Positions 15,458 through 24,216 of a DNA stretch of 34,347 bases are shown piece by piece (within the stretch, counting starts at the first letter, position 1; each line of letters opens with the position of its first letter). The DNA comes from an uncultured Eubacteriales bacterium (GTDB lineage: Bacteria > Bacillota > Clostridia > Oscillospirales > Acutalibacteraceae). The position numbers were made by a program, and so were the translations under genes. The stretch covers positions 1-34,347 of the forward strand of contig CAKUPP010000011.1 of assembly GCA_934675165.1 (NCBI GenBank). The letters run 5' to 3'. Below the pieces are notes generated by a model. It was not told the DNA's origin, made no database searches, and saw only the letters and a list, made by a program, of their open reading frames with translations.

Positions 15458-16748
15458 TGCAAAAAAATTTATAGACTCTAAATTAAAATTTGGATCTAAA
15501 TTAGGATTAGAGAGAATAAAAAAATTAATGGATTTACTTGGTAATCCACAAGAAAAAATTAGATTTGTACACGTGGCCGGAACAAATGGTAAGGGTTCTG
15601 TTTGCTATACGTTATCTTCAATTTTTAAAACTGCAGGTTTAAAAACTGGCCTTTTTATTTCACCATCAATTTCAGACTTTCGAGAACGTATTCAAATCAA
15701 TGGTCAAAAAATATCTAAAAAAAAGTTATGTAATTTAATTGATGTTATTAGACCTTACACAGAAGATAAATTTTTTGATGATAATCCTATTACTGAATTT
15801 GAACTTGTTACTGCGATAGGATTTAAATATTTTAGTGACTGTAAATGTGATATTGTTGTACTTGAGACCGGTATGGGCGGGAGATTTGATGCTACGAATG
15901 TAATAAAATCACCCATGTGTAGTGTAATAACTTCAATTTCGTTTGATCACACCAATGTGTTAGGAAATACTTTGAGTGAAATTTCTTTTGAAAAAGCTGG
16001 TATTATAAAACAAGGATGCCCTGTGGTTCTTGGTGAAAATCAAGAAAAAATTGTTAGTGACGTTATTTGTGATATTTCAAATAAGCTTAAGAGTAATGTT
16101 AAGATAGCAGATTCTAAAGCTTTAAAAAATTTTTCAGAAAATATTGACTCTGGTATTTCGTTTGAATATAGAGGGGAAAAAGTTGTTGTTCCTATCCATG
16201 GTTTATATCAAAAAAGTAATGTTGCTACCGCTTTAGCGACTCTTGAAATTTTAAATTCAAGTCTAAAAATTTCTATGGATAACGTAGTCTCAGGGTTTAA
16301 AAATTTAAAAATACCGTGTCGGATGGAATGCTTTGGTAAAAAACCTATGTGGATTTTTGATGCATGTCATAATCCGTCGGGAGTTTCTTACCTTTTAAAA
16401 TACTTAAAATATAAATTTAATAAAAGAAATTTTTTTGCTGTGATTTCTGTATTTAAGGATAAAGACGTAGAAAAAATGATGTCTTTGATAACACCTATTT
16501 TTGAAAGAATATATGTAATATCAGCTAATTGCGAACGCTCACTTTCTTCAGAAGAATTAAAAAGTATAATAGCAAAGTATAATAAAAATGTATTCTCCTG
16601 TAAAAGTGCATTAGAGGCGTTTAAAAAAGCACAGGTTGAATGCAACTGTGCTGACATTGGAGTTGTATTTGGTACGTTTTCTATAATGAGTGAATTCAAA
16701 AAAATTGTAAAGTTTTATACAAAACAAAATGATAAAATACAACTTTAA
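15444..16748 (+). CDS. folC: Folylpolyglutamate synthase / dihydrofolate synthase FolC
   Basis: 434 residues. The ATP loop HVAGTNGKGS is at 43-52, followed by the SPSISDFRERI folate loop, ETGMGGRFDATN, ITSISFDHTNVLGNTL, FEKAGIIK and the C-terminal DACHNPSG. These define the FolC branch of Mur-ligase-like enzymes, which adds glutamate to folates in the cytoplasm. The start is a TTG at 15444: GAGGTG lies 6 bases upstream, no ATG is available nearby in frame, and the protein then begins at the usual distance from the P-loop. It overlaps tmcAL by 14 bases. Confidence 0.94.
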   Translation: MNYCDAKKFIDSKLKFGSKLGLERIKKLMDLLGNPQEKIRFVHVAGTNGKGSVCYTLSSIFKTAGLKTGLFISPSISDFRERIQINGQKISKKKLCNLIDVIRPYTEDKFFDDNPITEFELVTAIGFKYFSDCKCDIVVLETGMGGRFDATNVIKSPMCSVITSISFDHTNVLGNTLSEISFEKAGIIKQGCPVVLGENQEKIVSDVICDISNKLKSNVKIADSKALKNFSENIDSGISFEYRGEKVVVPIHGLYQKSNVATALATLEILNSSLKISMDNVVSGFKNLKIPCRMECFGKKPMWIFDACHNPSGVSYLLKYLKYKFNKRNFFAVISVFKDKDVEKMMSLITPIFERIYVISANCERSLSSEELKSIIAKYNKNVFSCKSALEAFKKAQVECNCADIGVVFGTFSIMSEFKKIVKFYTKQNDKIQL

Positions 16749-16768
16749 TATTTTAATACTGAATTTTA

Positions 16769-16810
16769 ATTGGAAACTAGGGTGTGTTCTATCCGCCTCG
16801 TTTCCAATAT
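16769..16810 (+). terminator. Possible terminator between converging folC and comM
   Basis: TTGGAAAC and GTTTCCAA pair exactly, but the loop is about 20 bases and the T tract weak (TATTTTC). The right arm lies in the comM coding end. Confidence 0.35.
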
Positions 16811-18321
16811 TTTCTGTCTAAACTCCTGTACTGCAATGCTTCGGCAATATGAATTTTATCTACTGCTTTTGAATCGGCTAAATCTGCAATTGTACGGGAT
16901 ATTTTTAATATTTTGTCATATCCACGTGCTGAAAGGCCCATTATTTCAAATGCTTTGCTTAACATTTCTTTAGCTTCAGGAGTAAGTTGACATGCTTGGG
17001 AGAGAACGTGGGTAGGTATTTTTGAATTAGATGAAATTTCCCACTTATTTAAACGCTCAGTTTGGATTTTTCTAGCATGCTCTACACGTTTTTGAATTTG
17101 TGCAGACGTTTCTATTTCTTCGTCCGAAGATAAATTTTCAAATGCAACAGGCGGAACTTCTATTTGAATATCTATTCTGTCAAGAAGAGGCCCTGAAATT
17201 TTTGCAAGATACCTGGAGATAGCAGTAGGGGAACAAACGCACTGCTTTGTAGAATCTCCAAAATATCCGCACGGGCAAGGATTCATTGCTGCCACTAGCA
17301 TTATATCGCATGGAAATGTTAAAGTGCTGCGAGAACGTGATATAGTAATGAGTCCTTCTTCCAGAGGCTGACGAAGTGTTTCCATTGTGCTCCTAGAAAA
17401 TTCTGTTAATTCATCTAAGAACAAAACGCCTTTGTGAGCAAGCGAAATTTCTCCGGGGTGAGGCATGCTCCCGCCGCCTGAAAGTCCTACAGCAGATATG
17501 GTATGGTGGGGAGATCTAAATGGGCGTTCACACACAAGTGGAGACTCTGAATGAATCATACCTGCAATTGAATGAATTTTTGTTGTTTCTATTACTTCGT
17601 CAAATGTCATGGAAGGTAAAATAGAGGGTATTCTTTTGGATAGCATACTTTTACCTGATCCAGGAGGACCTATGAGTAATACATTATGATTTCCTGCAGC
17701 AGCTATTTCCAAGGCCCTTTTTGCTTTGTATTGACCTTTTACTTGGCAAAAATCGAGTTTATGTACTGCTTTTTTCTCTTTGATTATGGTTGGAGGTTGA
17801 ATTTTAATAGATTCTTCATTTTTTAAAAATTTATATAATTGTTTAACATTTTTTAGTGGATAGATATTTATTCCCGTTATTGCAGCAGCTTCAGAGGCGT
17901 TGCTTTCTGGTAAGAATATGTTTTTAAATCCACACTGTTTTGCGTGTATTGCCATTGGCAACACGCCTTTAATGGAACAAAGTTCTCCGCTAAGGGACAA
18001 TTCCCCTATGAATACCGATTGTTCTGGAACAGAGGATATTTGTCCATTGCTTTTTAGGAGTGAAACTAGTATGGGAAGATCATAAATTGAACCTATTTTT
18101 TTAACATCTGCAGGGGCAAGATTTATTGTAATTTTTGCCAGTGGAAAAATTAAACCGGAATTTTTTAGAGCGGATCTAACTCTGTTTTTAGATTCTTTAA
18201 CAGATGCATCAGGTAAGCCTACAATATCACATGACGGTAGTCCTGCCGAGATATCTGACTCTATCATTACTGTAAATGCTTCTATTCCATTAATACCCAT
18301 ACTGTGTATTGTCGATGTCAT
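16789..18321 (-). CDS. comM: YifB/ComM-family Mg-chelatase-like AAA+ ATPase
   Basis: 510 residues, the usual size. Residues 1-170 are the ChlI-like N-terminal domain with GLPSCDIVGLPDASVKES (28-45). The AAA+ core has Walker A GPPGSGKS (218-225), RPFRSPHHTISAVGLSGGG, Walker B VLFLDE (299-304) and the AMNPCPCGYFGD stretch. A C-terminal helical domain ends with the ARGYDKILKISRTIADL signature. In other bacteria ComM is a hexameric helicase promoting branch migration during natural transformation; in Firmicutes the role is less clear. AGGAG is about 8 bases before the ATG, with a promoter upstream. It converges with folC. Confidence 0.92.
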   Translation of the reverse strand: MTSTIHSMGINGIEAFTVMIESDISAGLPSCDIVGLPDASVKESKNRVRSALKNSGLIFPLAKITINLAPADVKKIGSIYDLPILVSLLKSNGQISSVPEQSVFIGELSLSGELCSIKGVLPMAIHAKQCGFKNIFLPESNASEAAAITGINIYPLKNVKQLYKFLKNEESIKIQPPTIIKEKKAVHKLDFCQVKGQYKAKRALEIAAAGNHNVLLIGPPGSGKSMLSKRIPSILPSMTFDEVIETTKIHSIAGMIHSESPLVCERPFRSPHHTISAVGLSGGGSMPHPGEISLAHKGVLFLDELTEFSRSTMETLRQPLEEGLITISRSRSTLTFPCDIMLVAAMNPCPCGYFGDSTKQCVCSPTAISRYLAKISGPLLDRIDIQIEVPPVAFENLSSDEEIETSAQIQKRVEHARKIQTERLNKWEISSNSKIPTHVLSQACQLTPEAKEMLSKAFEIMGLSARGYDKILKISRTIADLADSKAVDKIHIAEALQYRSLDRKYWKRGG

Positions 18322-18359
18322 ATTATCACTCCTGAATTAAACTTTTTAACGCTGTTTTA

Positions 18360-18388
18360 GTTATATCTTAATTTCTTTAAAAAATCAA
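18360..18388 (-). promoter_or_regulatory. Promoter of comM
   Basis: Minus strand TTGATT (18383-18388), 17-base spacer, TATAAC (18360-18365), about 40 bases before the start. Confidence 0.55.
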
Positions 18389-18444
18389 CTGTATTTTTAA
18401 ATTTTAATTATTTATATAATATTCACTAATTTATTGATTCTTTT

Positions 18445-18474
18445 TTGGATTGAGAATAAAATCACATTTATGAT
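18445..18474 (+). promoter_or_regulatory. Possible promoter of the exported protein gene at 18513
   Basis: TTGGAT, 18-base spacer, TATGAT; a second reading uses TTGAGA and TAAAAT a few bases later. Either start would leave a short leader before the GGGAGGTG site. Confidence 0.4.
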
Positions 18475-18512
18475 AAAATTTTAGTATAGAATTTATTTGG
18501 GAGGTGATTTTT

Positions 18513-19019
18513 GTGATAAGAGATAAAATTTTAAAATTGTTACTGTTTTCTATTTGTTTTGCTGCTTTGGGAATAAATTTTGTTTGCGCTGTGCGCCCCT
18601 CTGCTAGGATTTGTCGTGAAGGTACTTCATATTATAAAGCAAGAATTTCTAAATCAACAAGAAAGACATTGCTTAAACTCAAAAAAAGTTATACGTCTCA
18701 ATTTGAAAGAAAGAGTAATAAACAATCGTTTGTTCCTTCGAAAGATGGGGCTAAAATGATTGAATTTTTATTCAAACGAGCAGGAGGCCTTCTAATTGAA
18801 TATATGAATGCTTTACAAGGAATGGCGGAAAAAGAAACAAAGCTTATTCAGAGAGAAGCATTTATTATTTTGTTTCGTGACTCGCTGGAAAATGCTGTGG
18901 GACATATAATAACTCCCGGGATGATTTCCAGTGTGCATTTTGAACGTGATGCCAGTGGGAAAATTTTTGGTAATTTTGTTATTAAGGGAGATATAAATAC
19001 GTACAGATTGGCTCTTTGA
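18513..19019 (+). CDS. Exported protein of unknown function
   Basis: 168 residues. GTG start at 18513, 8 bases after GGGAGG; the GTG at 18504 would overlap that site. A signal peptide covers about 1-26 (MIRDKILKLLLFSICFAALGINFVCA). The mature part is about 140 residues, basic (RISKSTRKTLLKLKKSYTSQFERKSNK) then mixed helical, with a C-terminal strand-like VHFERDASGKIFGNFVIKGD. No family recognised. It is a lone gene between comM, which points the other way, and the str operon, and has no clear terminator of its own. Confidence 0.75.
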   Translation: MIRDKILKLLLFSICFAALGINFVCAVRPSARICREGTSYYKARISKSTRKTLLKLKKSYTSQFERKSNKQSFVPSKDGAKMIEFLFKRAGGLLIEYMNALQGMAEKETKLIQREAFIILFRDSLENAVGHIITPGMISSVHFERDASGKIFGNFVIKGDINTYRLAL

Positions 19020-19223
19020 AAATGGTTAAAATTAAGCTTGAGTAGCAATTTTCATTTGCGTCCGACATAAGACATAGTAAGATGTTGTAACAAAGATTTA
19101 AAATGTGATTGATAATTTTTCTGTAAAAAATTTTAAACATCATATTTTTTGTATGAAATATTTAGTGATGTTGCATTTAAGTTTGTAACAAAAAAATCAG
19201 TGTAAAATTGTATGATTTATATA

Positions 19224-19253
19224 TTGACAAGTATAATATCGGAATGGTAAAAT
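19224..19253 (+). promoter_or_regulatory. Promoter of the str operon
   Basis: TTGACA (19224-19229), 18-base spacer, TAAAAT (19248-19253). The leader to rpsL is about 50 bases. Confidence 0.65.
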
Positions 19254-19308
19254 TAATCGTTACATAAATTAAGGTTTGTGTGATAGTAAAAAACTGAGGA
19301 GGTGTAAT

Positions 19309-19737
19309 ATGCCAACATTTAACCAACTGGTTCGTAAGGGAAGGAAAAGCCAAGAAAGAAAGGCTAAAGCTCCTGCTCTTTTAAAGGGATGGAATTCCAA
19401 AAAGAGAGAAGCAATTGATCAAAATTCACCTCAAAAGAGGGGAGTTTGTACTGCTGTTAAGACTGCTACGCCTAAGAAACCTAACTCTGCTTTAAGAAAA
19501 ATTGCTAGGGTTCGTCTTTCGAATGGTTTGGAAGTGACGTCTTATATTCCCGGAATCGGACATAATCTACAAGAGCACAGCGTTGTTTTGATTCGTGGTG
19601 GACGTGTTAAGGACTTGCCTGGTGTGCGTTATCACATTGTTAGAGGTACTCTTGATGCTCAAGGTGTTGCAAAACGTATGCAAGCTCGTTCCAAATACGG
19701 TGCTAAACGTCCTAAAGCTAGTGCGGCAAAAAAATAG
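19309..19737 (+). CDS. rpsL: 30S ribosomal protein S12
   Basis: 142 residues, MPTFNQLVRKGRK to the Lys-rich tail. The decoding-centre loop TPKKPNSALRK (54-64) and the GIGHNLQEHSVVLIRGGRVKDLPGVRYH segment are intact. No change is seen at the lysine of the KPNS loop whose substitution gives streptomycin resistance. S12 sits at the interface of the 30S decoding site. GAGGAGG is 6 bases before the ATG. First gene of the str operon rpsL-rpsG-fusA-tuf. Confidence 0.98.
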   Translation: MPTFNQLVRKGRKSQERKAKAPALLKGWNSKKREAIDQNSPQKRGVCTAVKTATPKKPNSALRKIARVRLSNGLEVTSYIPGIGHNLQEHSVVLIRGGRVKDLPGVRYHIVRGTLDAQGVAKRMQARSKYGAKRPKASAAKK

Positions 19738-19762
19738 GTTATAAAAAGAATTTATGAGCTTT

Positions 19763-19836
19763 GCATTTAAACCACAATGCGGAAGCGTTTTATATAAATG
19801 CCTCTGTGGTGGCGGGCGAAAGCTTAGTTACTTTCG
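19763..19836 (+). promoter_or_regulatory. Structured rpsL-rpsG intercistronic RNA, candidate S7 control site
   Basis: Three exact complementary pairs: GCATTTA (19763-19769) with TAAATGC (19795-19801); ACCACA (19771-19776) with TGTGGT (19805-19810); CGAAAG (19817-19822) with CTTTCG (19831-19836). The first two interleave, so they are alternatives or a pseudoknot. In E. coli, S7 represses its own synthesis by binding this intercistronic region; a similar role here is inference. Confidence 0.45.
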
Positions 19837-19876
19837 AGTACCTATGATATCATTAATTGTGAAGGAGGGAAGACAT

Positions 19877-20347
19877 ATGCCAAGAAGAGGTAATGTTCCT
19901 AAACGTGATGTTTTACCAGATCCGCTTTATAATTCAAAGTTGGTGACTCGTCTTATCAATAACATAATGTTAGATGGTAAAAGAGGAGTAGCTCAGAGAA
20001 TAGTGTATAAAGCGTTTGAAATTATCAATAATAAAACAGGTAGAGAACCCATAGAGGTTTTTGAACAAGCAATGGAAAATATAATGCCAACTTTGGAAGT
20101 TAAAGCTAGAAGAGTTGGTGGTGCTACTTATCAGGTTCCGATTGAGGTAAGAGCAGACAGAAGGCAAACATTGGGACTAAGATGGCTTACAAGATATTCA
20201 AGATTGCGTTCCGAAAGAACAATGATCGAAAGACTTGCTGGTGAGATTCTTGACGCTATAAATGAGTCCGGTGCTGCTGTTAAAAAACGTGAAGATACTC
20301 ATAAAATGGCTGAGGCTAATAAAGCTTTTGCACATTACAGATGGTAG
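19877..20347 (+). CDS. rpsG: 30S ribosomal protein S7
   Basis: 156 residues, the standard length, from MPRRGNVPKRDVLPDP to the C-terminal NKAFAHYRW. Conserved stretches include LINNIMLDGKRGVAQRIVY, KARRVGGATYQVPIEVRADRR and LGLRWL. S7 nucleates assembly of the 30S head by binding the 3' domain of 16S rRNA. AAGGAGGG is about 7 bases before the ATG. An in-frame upstream start at 19754 would add 41 residues absent from the family and is rejected. Confidence 0.98.
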   Translation: MPRRGNVPKRDVLPDPLYNSKLVTRLINNIMLDGKRGVAQRIVYKAFEIINNKTGREPIEVFEQAMENIMPTLEVKARRVGGATYQVPIEVRADRRQTLGLRWLTRYSRLRSERTMIERLAGEILDAINESGAAVKKREDTHKMAEANKAFAHYRW

Positions 20348-20355
20348 TTTTTGTT

Positions 20356-20386
20356 ATCTGAAAAATTTCTGCTTTCGGATTTTTTA
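20356..20386 (+). terminator. Terminator-like hairpin between rpsG and fusA
   Basis: ATCTGAA pairs with TTCGGAT (one G-U) around an 11-base loop, followed by six T. It is inside the operon, so it may trim downstream expression rather than end it. Confidence 0.6.
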
Positions 20387-20469
20387 CTGAAATTTTATCA
20401 AGAAGTAAATTTTGCGTGAGCAGATGATTTTTTGGATTTAAAATATAAAATTAAGAAAAGGAGGATACT

Positions 20470-22545
20470 ATGCCAAGAAAAGTTTCGCTTGAAATGACAA
20501 GAAACATTGGAATAATGGCTCATATTGATGCTGGTAAAACAACTACGACTGAACGTATTTTGTTTTACACAGGTATAAATCATAAAATTGGCGAAACGCA
20601 TGATGGTGCCGCAACAATGGACTGGATGGTTCAAGAGCAAGAGCGTGGAATTACAATCACCTCTGCTGCTACGACTTGTTTTTGGAAAAAACATCGTATT
20701 AACATAATTGATACTCCCGGCCATGTTGACTTTACGGTTGAAGTTGAGCGTTCGTTAAGAGTCCTTGATGGTTCTGTAACTGTTCTTTGTGCTAAAGGCG
20801 GTGTGGAGCCTCAATCTGAGACTGTTTGGCGTCAGGCTGATAAATATGGAGTTCCAAGAATGGCTTACGTCAATAAGATGGATATTATGGGCGCTGATTT
20901 TTACAATGTTGTAAAAATGATGAAGGAACGTCTTCATTGTAACGCTGTACCGATTCAACTTCCTATTGGTTCAGAGGATACATTTAAAGGAATTATTGAC
21001 TTAGTTGAAATGAAAGCTTATGTCTACTATGATGATCTTGGAAGAGACATTAAAGTAGAAGAAATACCGGAAGATATGAAAGATGAAGCAGAGCAATATC
21101 ACGCTGATATGCTTGAACATATCTCTGAATTTGACGATAGAGTTATGGAGAAATATCTTGAAGGTGAAGAAATAACTGTAGATGAAATTAAAAAGTGTAT
21201 AAGAATAGCAACTATAGCAAATGAGATGGTTCCGGTTACTTGTGGAACTTCTTACAGAAATAAAGGTGTTCAAAAACTTTTAGATGCTATTGTTGATTAT
21301 ATGCCTTCTCCTACGGATGTACCTGCTATTAAAGGTGTTAATCCAGATACTGATGAAGAGGTTGAGAGACCATCATCAGACGAGGAGCCTTTCTCAGCGC
21401 TTGCCTTTAAAATTGCAACGGATCCTTTTGTGGGAAAACTTTGTTTCTTTAGAGTTTATTCGGGTACAATAGAAGCCGGTTCAATGGTCTATAACTCCAC
21501 TAAAGACAATAGAGAAAGAATAGGAAGAATTCTTCAGATGCATTCAAATCATAGACAGGATATAGAGAAAGTTTATGCGGGTGATATTGCTGCTGCAGTA
21601 GGACTTAAAAATACTACTACGGGTGATACGCTTTGTGATGAGAAACATCCGGTTATTCTTGAATCTATGGAATTTCCAGATCCGGTTATCAGAGTCGCGA
21701 TTGAGCCAAAAACAAAAGCTGGGCAAGAAAAGATGGGACTTGGGCTTGCAAAGCTTGCAGAAGAAGACCCAACCTTTAAAGCATATACCGATGAAGAAAC
21801 AGGTCAAACCATAATTGCTGGGATGGGTGAGCTTCATCTCGAAATTATCGTGGATAGACTTTTGCGTGAGTTTAAAGTAGAAGCGACGGTTGGTAATCCA
21901 CAAGTTGCATATAAAGAAACTATTCGCAAATCTGCCGATGTTGAAGAAAAGTATGCTCGTCAGTCCGGTGGACGTGGACAATATGGACATGTTAAAATTA
22001 AAGTTGAACCGAATCCTACAAAGGGTTATGAATTTGTCAATGAGATTGTTGGTGGTGCTATTCCTAAAGAATATATACCCGCCGTTGATAACGGAATCAG
22101 GGGTGCTATGCTTTCCGGTGTTTTAGCAGGTTACAATGTTGTTGATGTAAAGGTAACACTTTATGATGGTTCATATCACGAAGTTGACTCTTCTGAAATG
22201 GCATTTAAAATTGCCGGTTCAATGGCATTTAAATCGGCAATGAAACAGGCTGATCCGGTGCTTCTTGAGCCTATAATGAAAGTTACAGTTATTGTACCTG
22301 AAGAATATATGGGAGATGTTATTGGAGATATTAATTCTCGCCGCGGTATGATTCAGGGGATGGAAGCTGTTTCGGGTGCTCAAAGAATTAACGCTTTGGT
22401 TCCGCTTTCTGAAATGTTTGGATATGCAACTGATATGCGCTCTAGGACGCAGGGAAGAGGGCAATATACTATGGAACCAAGCCACTATTCAGAAGTTCCA
22501 AAATCAGTATCTGAAAAGATTATTGCAGAAAGAAAAAAAGATTAG
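20470..22545 (+). CDS. fusA: Elongation factor G
   Basis: 691 residues, full length. GTPase motifs: AHIDAGKTT (17-25), the RGITIT switch I segment (59-64), DTPGH (81-85) and NKMD (135-138). Domains II to V follow with no gap, including the FRVYSGTIEAGS segment and the C-terminal GDINSRRGMIQGME and YGYATDMRS-like FGYATDMRSRTQGRGQYTMEPSHY. It moves tRNA and mRNA on the ribosome after peptide transfer. GGAGG is 7 bases before the ATG. Third gene of the str operon, behind a terminator-like hairpin. Confidence 0.98.
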   Translation: MPRKVSLEMTRNIGIMAHIDAGKTTTTERILFYTGINHKIGETHDGAATMDWMVQEQERGITITSAATTCFWKKHRINIIDTPGHVDFTVEVERSLRVLDGSVTVLCAKGGVEPQSETVWRQADKYGVPRMAYVNKMDIMGADFYNVVKMMKERLHCNAVPIQLPIGSEDTFKGIIDLVEMKAYVYYDDLGRDIKVEEIPEDMKDEAEQYHADMLEHISEFDDRVMEKYLEGEEITVDEIKKCIRIATIANEMVPVTCGTSYRNKGVQKLLDAIVDYMPSPTDVPAIKGVNPDTDEEVERPSSDEEPFSALAFKIATDPFVGKLCFFRVYSGTIEAGSMVYNSTKDNRERIGRILQMHSNHRQDIEKVYAGDIAAAVGLKNTTTGDTLCDEKHPVILESMEFPDPVIRVAIEPKTKAGQEKMGLGLAKLAEEDPTFKAYTDEETGQTIIAGMGELHLEIIVDRLLREFKVEATVGNPQVAYKETIRKSADVEEKYARQSGGRGQYGHVKIKVEPNPTKGYEFVNEIVGGAIPKEYIPAVDNGIRGAMLSGVLAGYNVVDVKVTLYDGSYHEVDSSEMAFKIAGSMAFKSAMKQADPVLLEPIMKVTVIVPEEYMGDVIGDINSRRGMIQGMEAVSGAQRINALVPLSEMFGYATDMRSRTQGRGQYTMEPSHYSEVPKSVSEKIIAERKKD

Positions 22546-22557
22546 TTAATATTTTAG

Positions 22558-22586
22558 TTGATTTTTTTGATTGTACTTGATAAAAT
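22558..22586 (+). promoter_or_regulatory. Internal promoter of tuf
   Basis: TTGATT (22558-22563), 17-base spacer, TAAAAT (22581-22586) in the 129-base gap between fusA and tuf. Confidence 0.5.
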
Positions 22587-22674
22587 TCTATGTATGGCGA
22601 TAGAAACTTTTTAAGCGTTGATACAGTAGGTTTTTTGAAAGCTTATAAAAAAATATTTTAAGGGGGAAATTTAA

Positions 22675-23877
22675 ATGGCAAAAGCAAAATTTGAAAGAAG
22701 CAAGCCACACGTAAACATTGGTACCATAGGTCACGTTGATCATGGTAAAACTACTCTTACAGCAGCAATCACAAAAGTTCTTAATCTTGAAGGCGATGCA
22801 GAATTCGTAGATTATGCAAATATTGATAAAGCTCCTGAAGAAAGAGAACGTGGAATTACAATTAATACTTCGCACGTTGAATATCAAACAGCAACACGCC
22901 ATTATGCTCATGTTGACTGCCCTGGCCATGCTGACTATGTTAAAAACATGATTACCGGTGCTGCTCAAATGGATGGTGCAATTCTTGTTGTTTCTGCAGC
23001 TGACGGTCCTATGCCTCAAACTCGTGAGCACATATTGCTCGCACGTCAAGTAGGCGTTCCGAAAATTGTAGTGTTTATGAACAAAGTTGATCAAGTTGAC
23101 GATGATGAACTTCTTGATCTCGTTGAGATGGAAATTCGTGAACTCTTGAATGAGTATGAATTCCCTGGCGATGATACTCCAATTATCCGTGGATCTGCTC
23201 TTAAGGTTCTTGAATCTACTTCAAAAGATCCGAATGCTCCTGAATATAAATGTATTCTCGATCTCATGAAAGCTGTAGATGAATTTATTCCTACACCTGA
23301 GAGAAAAGCTGATCAACCGTTCTTAATGCCTGTTGAAGATGTATTTACAATCACAGGTCGTGGAACAGTTGCTACAGGTAGAGTAGAACGTGGACAACTC
23401 AAAATGAACGAAGAAGTTGAACTTGTTGGACTTACTGAAGAACGTAGAAAAGTTGTTGTAACAGGAATTGAAATGTTTAGAAAACTTCTTGATTACGCTG
23501 AAGCAGGGGACAACGTTGGAGTGCTTTTACGTGGAGTTCAAAGAGAAGAAATTCAACGTGGCCAAGTTCTTGCTAAACCAGGAACAATTAATCCTCATAC
23601 AAAATTCAGAGGTCAAGTGTATGTTCTTACAAAAGATGAGGGTGGACGTCATACTCCTTTCTTCAACAATTATCGTCCTCAGTTCTATTTCAGAACAACT
23701 GACGTTACAGGTGTTATTTCTCTTCCTGAAGGAACAGAAATGTGCATGCCTGGCGATAACGTAGTAATGGATGTTGAACTCATTACTCCAATCGCAATTG
23801 AAGAAGGACTTCGCTTCGCTATCCGTGAAGGCGGACGCACAGTTGGATCAGGCGTTGTAACTGAAATTCTTGGTTAA
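22675..23877 (+). CDS. tuf: Elongation factor Tu
   Basis: 400 residues. GTP-binding motifs GHVDHGKTT (19-27), DCPGH (81-85) and NKVD (136-139), switch I RGITINTSHVEY, and the domain II/III segments GRGTVATGRVERG and HTPFFNNYRPQFYFRTTDVTG are all intact. It delivers aminoacyl-tRNA to the ribosome. AGGGGGA is 7 bases before the ATG. Last gene of the str operon; codon use is more biased and the coding strand less AT-rich than in the neighbouring orphan genes, as expected for high expression. Confidence 0.99.
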   Translation: MAKAKFERSKPHVNIGTIGHVDHGKTTLTAAITKVLNLEGDAEFVDYANIDKAPEERERGITINTSHVEYQTATRHYAHVDCPGHADYVKNMITGAAQMDGAILVVSAADGPMPQTREHILLARQVGVPKIVVFMNKVDQVDDDELLDLVEMEIRELLNEYEFPGDDTPIIRGSALKVLESTSKDPNAPEYKCILDLMKAVDEFIPTPERKADQPFLMPVEDVFTITGRGTVATGRVERGQLKMNEEVELVGLTEERRKVVVTGIEMFRKLLDYAEAGDNVGVLLRGVQREEIQRGQVLAKPGTINPHTKFRGQVYVLTKDEGGRHTPFFNNYRPQFYFRTTDVTGVISLPEGTEMCMPGDNVVMDVELITPIAIEEGLRFAIREGGRTVGSGVVTEILG

Positions 23878-23924
23878 TTTGAATTTGCTTGATTAGTATG
23901 CAATAAAAATTTATAAAATAAACG

Positions 23925-23953
23925 AGAGCTTATCTTTATAGGTAAGCTCTTTA
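23925..23953 (+). terminator. Terminator after tuf
   Basis: AGAGCTTATC and GGTAAGCTCT form a 10-bp stem (one G-U) with a 6-base loop. The U tract is weak (TTAGTTAT). Confidence 0.6.
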
Positions 23954-24165
23954 GTTATGTGTATAATTATTTTTTAGCTAGGTTGAGAAATGTCTACCTA
24001 TTACTTATTTTATAAAAAGTCAAACAATTAAAAAATTTGTTTCTGCAGCTGACATATGTATATCAGAGTTGTTAAGATTCTTAAAAATAAAAAATTTATT
24101 ATTACAGTAATGTGATAAAGGTAATAAGGTTATTTGTAAATTTACGATGATATGAAATTATTGCA

Positions 24166-24210
24166 AAAAAATACACAGTAACTATTATCTTTGCAAAATA
24201 GTTACTGTGT
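24166..24210 (-). terminator. Terminator of the surface protein gene
   Basis: A perfect 13-bp stem, ACACAGTAACTAT (24173-24185) with its complement (24198-24210), around a 12-base loop. On the minus strand it is followed by ATTTTTTTG. Confidence 0.9.
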
Positions 24211-24216
24211 TAGTAA

